This document shows positions 58,296 through 64,000 of a DNA stretch of 64,000 nucleotides, piece after piece. This DNA comes from an uncultured Pseudomonadales bacterium (lineage in GTDB: Bacteria; Pseudomonadota; Gammaproteobacteria; Pseudomonadales; Porticoccaceae), in the NCBI GenBank assembly GCA_943788875.1, contig CALSSA010000008.1, positions 1 to 64,000 on the forward strand, in the 5' to 3' direction. The position numbers were made by a program, and so were the translations under genes. Position 1 is the first letter of the stretch. Every line of letters begins with the position of its first letter. The notes beneath the pieces are model-generated. The model did not search any database, was not told the DNA's origin, and saw nothing but the letters and a program-made list of their open reading frames with translations.

Positions 58296-59381
58296 TTACA
58301 GCACAGCCCGAGGATATGACCCCAGTACTTTAAGATCGGCGACATCTGATTTCAGCTCTTGCAGCACTGCTGCTACCGGCGCATCTTCAATATGACCGGC
58401 AAAATCGATAAAGAACACATAGGACCATTTGCTGCTGCGTGAGGGGCGTGACTCGAGGCGAGTCATATCCACATTGTTGCGGCGGAATGGTTCCAGCAGG
58501 TCATGCAATGCGCCAGGCTTGTTGTGCACAGAGACCACTATTGAGGTTCTGTCATCACCACTGGGCGGTACTTCTTCACGACCAATAATCAAAAATCTGG
58601 TGGAGTTGTCCGGGTTGTCTTCAATTTTCTCCCAGAGTTTTTCAAGACCATAGAGCTGGCAGGAGATATCACCGGCAATTGCCGCTGAGTTCCATTCACC
58701 CTGCACACGTTTGGCGGCTTCAGCATTGCTGCTCACAGCCACGCGCTCAATATTGGGGTACTTGGAATTTAACCACTGACGGCACTGGGCCAGCGACTGG
58801 GCATGGGAGTACACCCGGGTAATGCTGTCTTTGTTGGTGTTGGGGCCGGTCAAAAAATTCTGGTGGATACGCAGTTCTACTTCGCCACAAATTTTCAGTG
58901 ACGAGTCCATAAAGCTATCCAATGTGTGGCTCACAACACCTTCTGTACTGTTTTCTACTGGCACTACGCCATAGTTGCAGGATCCGGCCAGCACTTCGCG
59001 GAATACTTCATCAATTGCGGCCATAGGCACACTGACAGCAGAGTCGCCAAAATGTTTGAGTGCCGCCTCTTGGGTGAAGGTGCCCTCAGGCCCCAAAAAT
59101 GCCACTTTAACTGGCTGCTCCAGCGCCAGGCAGGCGGACATAATCTGGCGGAACAACCTTGCCATCTCTTCATTGTCGAGAGGGCCGACATTTGTTTCCA
59201 TGATATGGCGCAACACCTGGGCTTCACGCTCAGGCTTGTAATAGGCTTTGTCGCCCTGCTCTTTCTTGACCTCTGCAACTTGTTGCGCACATTTAGCACG
59301 ATCGCTGATGGCCTGCATAATCTGCAGGTCCAGCGCATCTATCTTGTCTCTGAGGCCCAGTAAAGGGTTTTTATCAGACAT
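58296..59381 (-). CDS. pheA: Bifunctional chorismate mutase / prephenate dehydratase
   Basis: A 361-residue enzyme for phenylalanine synthesis. The chorismate-mutase domain (about 1-90) begins LGLRDKIDALDLQIMQAISDRAKCAQQVA. The prephenate dehydratase domain (about 95-270) contains LGPEGTFTQEAALKHFG and PVENSTEGVVSHTLD, and the ACT regulatory domain (280-360) begins TSIVVSVHNKPGALHDLLEPF with ESRPSR, the phenylalanine-binding region. In Pseudomonas serC precedes pheA and hisC follows it; neither is present here. gyrA lies 11 bases upstream. Confidence 0.97.
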   Translation of the reverse strand: MSDKNPLLGLRDKIDALDLQIMQAISDRAKCAQQVAEVKKEQGDKAYYKPEREAQVLRHIMETNVGPLDNEEMARLFRQIMSACLALEQPVKVAFLGPEGTFTQEAALKHFGDSAVSVPMAAIDEVFREVLAGSCNYGVVPVENSTEGVVSHTLDSFMDSSLKICGEVELRIHQNFLTGPNTNKDSITRVYSHAQSLAQCRQWLNSKYPNIERVAVSSNAEAAKRVQGEWNSAAIAGDISCQLYGLEKLWEKIEDNPDNSTRFLIIGREEVPPSGDDRTSIVVSVHNKPGALHDLLEPFRRNNVDMTRLESRPSRSSKWSYVFFIDFAGHIEDAPVAAVLQELKSDVADLKVLGSYPRAVL

Positions 59382-59392
59382 GCTTTATCCTT

Positions 59393-61981
59393 TTATTCTT
59401 CTGCAGACGCCTCTGCGCTGGCGCTGCTTTCGTCTTCTGCTAGTTCATCTTGCTCTGGTTCGGCAATACGCGCCAGACTGACCAAATTTTCATTATCTTT
59501 AAGGCGAATAATGCGCACACCCTGGGTGTTGCGGCCAACCACTGATACCTCGTCACCTCTGGTGCGAACCATGGTGCCCTGATCGGAGATCAGCATAATC
59601 TCATCACCGGCAAATAGCTGGGTGGCACCAACCAATGGGCCGTTGCGCTCGCTGGCCTGGATGGCAATCATGCCTTTACCGCCACGCCCTTTTGTGGGGA
59701 ACTCATCCACTTTGGTGCGCTTGCCATAGCCATTTTCACAGACCGTCAGCAGGAACCCATCTTCTTCGGGCACTACCATCGAGATCACCCTGTGCTCTTC
59801 CGGCAGACGCATGCCACGCACACCTTTAGAGACCCGACCCATGGCTCGGGCATCGGTGCTGGCAAAGCGCACAGCCTTGCCCTCGGAACTGAGCAACATA
59901 ACGTCACTGTTGTCATCGATAATAGCCGTACCCACCAGCTGATCACCTTCAACCAGATCCACTGCGCGCAAACCTACACTGCGTGGACGAGAGTACTGAT
60001 CCAATGAGGTTTTCTTCACGGTGCCGTTGGCTGTGGCCATCAATACAAACTTGTCTTCGCTGTACTCTTCTACTGGCAGGATCGAACTAATACGCTCACC
60101 TTCATCCAGCGGCAATAGATTAACCACGGGACGACCTCGAGAATTGCGGCCAGCCACTGGAATCTGATACACCTTGAGCCAGTAAACCTTGCCTAGGTTG
60201 GTAAAGCACAGAATCGTAGCATGAGTGCTGGCCACCAGCAGATGCTCTACAAAGTCTTCGTCTTTAACCGCTGTTGCCGACTTGCCCATGCCACCGCGGC
60301 GCTGGGCCTGATAGTCTGTCAGGGGCTGAGTTTTGGCATAGCCGCCGTGGCTGATAGTCACCACGCGGTCTTCTTCGGTAATTAGGTCTTCTACGGTCAG
60401 GTCGTGCTGGGATTCAATAATCTCACTGCGACGCTCGTCGCCGAACTCTTCAACCACTGCTTCCAGTTCTTCACGAATCACGGTCATCAGACGATTGATA
60501 TCGCCAAGAATATCCTGATAGTCGGCAATCTCTTCCAGCTTGACAGCGAACTCTTCGATGATCTTGTCATGCTCCATGCCGGTAAGGCGGTGCAGACGCA
60601 ATTCAAGAATATCTTTGGCCTGTTCTGGGGACAAATAATATTTGCCCTCGCGCAGACCAAACTGCTCTTCCAGCCATTCCGGACGGGTTGCCGATGCACC
60701 AGCGCGATCTAGCATTTCAACTACAGAACCCGGGTTCCAGCCCTTAGCGACCAGTGCCTCGCGGGCGTCTGCTGGAGTTGAGGACTGCTTGATCAGGGCA
60801 ATAATTTCATCAATATTAGCCAGTGCAATAGCAAAGCCTTCCAATGTATGGGCTCGCTCGCGGGCCTTGCGCAGCAGAAAAATGGTTCTGCGTGTCACGA
60901 CTTCGCGACGGTGACGAACAAAGGCCTCAAGCATCTGTTTAAGATTGAGTATCTTCGGCTGGCCGTCGACCAGTGCTACCACATTGATACCAAATACTGA
61001 CTGCAGCTGGGTCTGGGCGTAAAGATTGTTTAGTACTACCTCTCCCATTTCGCCACGCTTCAGCTCAATTACCACGCGCAGGCCGTCTTTGTCAGACTCA
61101 TCACGCAATTCGGAGATGCCTTCGAGTTTTTTCTCTTTAACCAGCTCGGCAATGCGCTCAATCAGACGCGCTTTGTTTAGCTGGTAGGGAATCTCGTGGA
61201 TAATAATGGTTTCGCGCTTGGTCTTTTCATCAACTTCGACATCCGCTTTGGCGCGCACATAGATGCGACCACGACCTGTTCTGTAAGCCTGAATAATGCC
61301 GGCTTTACCATTGATGATTGCACCTGTGGGAAAATCTGGTCCGGGAATATATTCCATCAGCTCATCGATCGTGATTTCGCTGTTGTCGATCAGTGCCAGA
61401 CAGCCGTTGACCACTTCAGTGAGGTTGTGAGGCGGGATATTGGTGGCCATACCCACGGCAATACCGGAGGATCCATTGACCAGCAGATTGGGTACGCGGG
61501 TAGGCATCACCATAGGTATCTGTTCGGTTTCGTCATAGTTAGGCACGAAATCGACGGTGTCTTTCTCTAGGTCCTCAAGCAGTGCATGGGCGATTTTGGT
61601 CATGCGGATTTCGGTGTAACGCATGGCCGCGGCGCTGTCGCCATCAATCGAACCAAAGTTACCCTGACCATCCACCAGCATGTAGCGCAATGAGAATGGC
61701 TGGGCCATTCGCACAATGGTTTCATAGACAGCGGAGTCGCCGTGGGGATGGTATTTACCAATTACATCACCCACTACACGGGCAGATTTCTTGTAGGCTT
61801 TGTTCCAGTCGTTGTTCAGCTCGCTCATGGCGAACAGTACGCGCCTGTGTACCGGTTTGAGGCCGTCGCGAACATCTGGTAGCGCTCTGCCGACAATCAC
61901 GCTCATGGCATAATCTAGGTACGACTGTTTAAGCTCGTCCTCAATATTGACCGGAACAATTTCCTTTGCTAAATCACCCAT
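59393..61981 (-). CDS. gyrA: DNA gyrase subunit A
   Basis: An 862-residue topoisomerase subunit that cuts and rejoins DNA for supercoiling with GyrB. The quinolone-resistance region reads [19 protein letters not shown], with Ser83 and Glu87 in E. coli numbering; Ser83 is the susceptible form. The catalytic tyrosine is in [10 protein letters not shown] (Tyr122). The GyrA box in the C-terminal beta-pinwheel is QRRGGMG, where most proteins have R or K instead of M. The tail from about residue 840 is acidic. It is divergent from the mtaD-like gene. Confidence 0.98.
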   Translation of the reverse strand: MGDLAKEIVPVNIEDELKQSYLDYAMSVIVGRALPDVRDGLKPVHRRVLFAMSELNNDWNKAYKKSARVVGDVIGKYHPHGDSAVYETIVRMAQPFSLRYMLVDGQGNFGSIDGDSAAAMRYTEIRMTKIAHALLEDLEKDTVDFVPNYDETEQIPMVMPTRVPNLLVNGSSGIAVGMATNIPPHNLTEVVNGCLALIDNSEITIDELMEYIPGPDFPTGAIINGKAGIIQAYRTGRGRIYVRAKADVEVDEKTKRETIIIHEIPYQLNKARLIERIAELVKEKKLEGISELRDESDKDGLRVVIELKRGEMGEVVLNNLYAQTQLQSVFGINVVALVDGQPKILNLKQMLEAFVRHRREVVTRRTIFLLRKARERAHTLEGFAIALANIDEIIALIKQSSTPADAREALVAKGWNPGSVVEMLDRAGASATRPEWLEEQFGLREGKYYLSPEQAKDILELRLHRLTGMEHDKIIEEFAVKLEEIADYQDILGDINRLMTVIREELEAVVEEFGDERRSEIIESQHDLTVEDLITEEDRVVTISHGGYAKTQPLTDYQAQRRGGMGKSATAVKDEDFVEHLLVASTHATILCFTNLGKVYWLKVYQIPVAGRNSRGRPVVNLLPLDEGERISSILPVEEYSEDKFVLMATANGTVKKTSLDQYSRPRSVGLRAVDLVEGDQLVGTAIIDDNSDVMLLSSEGKAVRFASTDARAMGRVSKGVRGMRLPEEHRVISMVVPEEDGFLLTVCENGYGKRTKVDEFPTKGRGGKGMIAIQASERNGPLVGATQLFAGDEIMLISDQGTMVRTRGDEVSVVGRNTQGVRIIRLKDNENLVSLARIAEPEQDELAEDESSASAEASAEE

Positions 61982-62168
61982 AATGTCTTTAAGTTTCCCA
62001 ATTTTATTATACTTTTGCCAGTGCCAGTCCGGTGCTTAAAACTCCAGTCTGACTTGACTAAAAAGCGCTGCTCTGACCAGCCTGCAACGACCCTTCTAAA
62101 GGCACCAATTTTAGCACATAACAAGCCTGTTTTTCCCTCTTTTATTGCCGTCAAAACGCCTATATAGC

Positions 62169-62196
62169 TTAAACCTGATAAAAAACTCGGTATACT
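62169..62196 (+). promoter_or_regulatory. Possible sigma-70 promoter of the mtaD-like gene
   Basis: TATACT at 62191-62196 is a good -10 box 25 bases before the ATG; the best -35 candidate is TTAAAC at 62169, 16 bases away and a weak match to TTGACA. The 240-base gap between divergent gyrA and the mtaD-like gene must contain promoters for both. Confidence 0.35.
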
Positions 62197-62220
62197 CCGA
62201 AAGCGAACTGGGGAGTGATC

Positions 62221-63540
62221 ATGCAAGCCACAAAAATAGACTTATTAATCAACTGCAAATGGATAATTCCTGTGGTTCCCAACAACCAGATTCTGGAGAA
62301 TTGCGCGCTGGCTATCAACGCTGAACGCATTGTTGGCATTTACCCCCAGGCGGAGGCGGCCAAGCGCTTTGATGCGCACAAAACAGAGCAGCTTAATGAT
62401 CATGTGGTGATGCCCGGGCTGGTCAATGCCCATGGCCATACCGCCATGACGCTGTTGCGCGGCTATGCCGATGATCTGCCCCTGAGACCTTGGCTGGAGG
62501 ATCATATCTGGCCTGCAGAAAGTCGCCATGTCAGTGAAGAGTTTGTTCGCGATGGCACTATGCTGGCAATGGCGGAGATGATTCATAGCGGTACTACGTG
62601 CTTTGCCGATATGTATTTCTACCATGAAGCGATTGCGGAAGCGGTTCGCCAAGCAGGTATGCGCTGTCAGATTGGCTTTACTGTGCTGGACTTTGCCACC
62701 GCCTATGGCCGCGATGCCGATGACTATATTCACAAGGGATTGGCACTTAATGACAAGTATGGCGAGCAGCCACTGCTGAAAATTGCCTGCGCGCCTCATG
62801 CACCCTATTCAGTCTCCGACAGCGCCATGGGAAAAATTGCTCTCTACGCCAATGAACTGGATATGCCGATACATATTCATTGTCATGAGACTGCCAGCGA
62901 AATCCAGGAGTCTCTGCAGCAATATAACTGCCGTCCATTGCAGCGCCTGCGTGATCTGGGACTACTGCTGCCCCAGACCCAACTTGTACACATGACCCAG
63001 GTCGATGATGCAGATATCAGCCTGCTGCAAGAGCACAACTGCCATGTCATTCACTGCCCTGAGTCCAATATGAAGCTGGCCAGTGGCCAGTGCCCGGTGA
63101 CCGATTTAATGGCCGCAGGAGTCAATGTGGCTATTGGTACAGATGGTGCCGCCAGCAATAATGATCTGGATCTATTCGGTGAACTAAAGACCGCTGCATT
63201 GCTGGCAAAACATGCGGCGCAGGACGCCAGCGCTCTGGATGCCCATGCCGCACTGCGCATGGCTACTATTAATGGTGCTGCGGCTCTGGGCTGGGACAGC
63301 GAGATAGGCAGTCTTGAGGCGGGCAAGTCGGCGGATATTATTGCTGTAAAAATGGATTCTATTGCCATGCAGCCGCTGTATAATCCCGCTTCTCAGCTGG
63401 TCTACTGCAATGCTGGCAGCCAGGTGTCTCACAGCTGGGTGGCAGGCAAGCCTCTGCTCAATGAGGGTCAGCTGCAAACATTGAACCAGCAGGGTCTGAT
63501 CCAGGCGGCCACAGACTGGCGTAACAAGATCGCAAACTGA
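62221..63540 (+). CDS. mtaD: TRZ/ATZ-family amidohydrolase, MTA/SAH deaminase-like
   Basis: A 439-residue amidohydrolase-superfamily enzyme. [22 protein letters not shown] (about 65-85) begins the metal site, [13 protein letters not shown] supplies further ligands and [23 protein letters not shown] is the family aspartate. Such proteins remove the amino group from 5'-methylthioadenosine or S-adenosylhomocysteine in gammaproteobacteria lacking Pfs. It sits between gyrA and ubiG, the usual place for these genes, and ubiG uses SAM, which would make SAH. ATG 62221 has GGGGAG five bases upstream; a GTG at 62215 is less likely. Confidence 0.9.
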   Translation: MQATKIDLLINCKWIIPVVPNNQILENCALAINAERIVGIYPQAEAAKRFDAHKTEQLNDHVVMPGLVNAHGHTAMTLLRGYADDLPLRPWLEDHIWPAESRHVSEEFVRDGTMLAMAEMIHSGTTCFADMYFYHEAIAEAVRQAGMRCQIGFTVLDFATAYGRDADDYIHKGLALNDKYGEQPLLKIACAPHAPYSVSDSAMGKIALYANELDMPIHIHCHETASEIQESLQQYNCRPLQRLRDLGLLLPQTQLVHMTQVDDADISLLQEHNCHVIHCPESNMKLASGQCPVTDLMAAGVNVAIGTDGAASNNDLDLFGELKTAALLAKHAAQDASALDAHAALRMATINGAAALGWDSEIGSLEAGKSADIIAVKMDSIAMQPLYNPASQLVYCNAGSQVSHSWVAGKPLLNEGQLQTLNQQGLIQAATDWRNKIAN

Positions 63541-63559
63541 TCAGTATTGGAAACCTATA

Positions 63560-64000
63560 ATGTCAAAAACCCACAATGTTGACCCCCACGAAATTCGCAA
63601 GTTTGAAGAACTGGCTAGCCGCTGGTGGGACAGAAATAGCGAGTTTAAGCCCCTCCACGATATCAACCCATTGCGCGCCAACTGGATCGACAATCTGGCG
63701 CCAGTTGCCGAAAAGACTATTTTAGATGTTGGCTGTGGCGGCGGCATTCTGTGTGAAGCTCTAGCTCAACGTGGTGCGGTAGTCACCGGTATCGATATGG
63801 GTGATGCTCCATTGGCGGTGGGCAATCTGCATAAACTTGAGTCTGGCGTTGCAGTGAACTATGAAAAATCCACTGCAGAGGACTATGCCGAGAGCCATGC
63901 CGAGGCTTTTGATACTGTGACCTGCCTTGAGATGCTCGAGCATGTGCCCGACCCCAGTTCGGTAGTAGCGGCCTGTGCGGCTATGTGCAAACCTGGTGGC
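63560..64000 (+). CDS. ubiG: Ubiquinone biosynthesis O-methyltransferase UbiG (5' part)
   Basis: The first 147 residues of a class I methyltransferase; the frame is still open at the window end. [22 protein letters not shown] near the N-terminus and [20 protein letters not shown] (SAM motif I, residues 54-73) followed by [11 protein letters not shown] are typical of UbiG, which methylates both hydroxyl groups in ubiquinone synthesis. It begins 20 bases after the mtaD-like stop, the usual operon arrangement, in which a phosphatase (gph/mupP) often follows. Confidence 0.95.
   Translation, partial: MSKTHNVDPHEIRKFEELASRWWDRNSEFKPLHDINPLRANWIDNLAPVAEKTILDVGCGGGILCEALAQRGAVVTGIDMGDAPLAVGNLHKLESGVAVNYEKSTAEDYAESHAEAFDTVTCLEMLEHVPDPSSVVAACAAMCKPGG

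Noticed and set aside
1-64000. CRISPR arrays, rRNA operons, prophage or complete insertion sequences
   Set aside because: No regularly spaced repeats, rRNA core sequences, transposase or phage genes were recognised; remnants near 51.5-53 kb are not transposase-like.

Overview
The window is about 64 kb of a chromosome from a marine-type gammaproteobacterium. The signs are the uvrC-pgsA-tRNA(Cys)/tRNA(Leu) block, a fused tyrA-aroA gene in the order gyrA-pheA-tyrA/aroA-cmk-rpsA-ihfB, gyrA beside ubiG, and a dusA-tal pair. The tyrA-aroA fusion and a wealth of acyl-CoA, glutathione-transferase, sulfatase and PQQ-dehydrogenase genes suggest a heterotroph of the Pseudomonadales/Cellvibrionales sphere (for example SAR92/Porticoccaceae-like). 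That placement is inference from gene content only. No rRNA, CRISPR array, phage, integrase or intact insertion sequence was seen.

Layout. 1-3.2 kb: an AT-rich accessory stretch with a secreted hypothetical protein, tRNA-Leu, an AraC regulator, a 56-residue membrane peptide, a strong hairpin and tRNA-Cys. 3.3-7.7 kb: pgsA, uvrC and a Tat-exported PhoD-like phosphatase. 7.7-10.6 kb: a compact tryptophan-type cassette, with a kynureninase-like enzyme overlapping a PrnB/IDO-superfamily protein, divergent from an Lrp/AsnC regulator. 10.6-21.2 kb: mostly housekeeping (dusA-tal-terB, aroC, prmB, folE, sixA, gpsA) with a few small proteins. 21.3-23.3 kb: htpG behind a near-perfect sigma-32 promoter. 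23.3-31.0 kb: two thioesterases with a SulP transporter, an RhlE-type helicase, and a VOC-DHH-sat-cysC block for sulfate activation. 31.2-37.5 kb: an acyl-CoA block (AMACR-like racemase, two nitronate-monooxygenase-like flavoproteins around an APH-like kinase, and a FadB-like bifunctional enzyme). 37.7-51.4 kb: an accessory metabolic cluster with two long GST-like proteins, a tandem DsbA/HCCA-isomerase protein and a single-domain one, a carboxyltransferase, a sulfatase, a metallo-hydrolase, a TetR regulator and a PQQ/heme alcohol dehydrogenase. 51.4-53.0 kb: a decayed segment with an antitoxin pseudogene, an orphan C-terminal fragment, an intact NTF2-like gene and a crotonase fragment. 53.0-64.0 kb: ihfB, rpsA, cmk, tyrA-aroA, pheA, gyrA, an mtaD-like deaminase and the start of ubiG.

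The most unusual material is the PrnB-like/kynureninase cassette (8.8-10.6 kb), the thioredoxin-fold/glutathione-type cluster (38.3-51.4 kb), and the graveyard beside ihfB, where a ribbon-helix-helix antitoxin is broken by one in-frame stop codon. Several starts were moved from the longest open frame to a start supported by a ribosome-binding site (gpsA, folE, cysC, rhlE-like, PQQ dehydrogenase and others); the reasons are in the entries.
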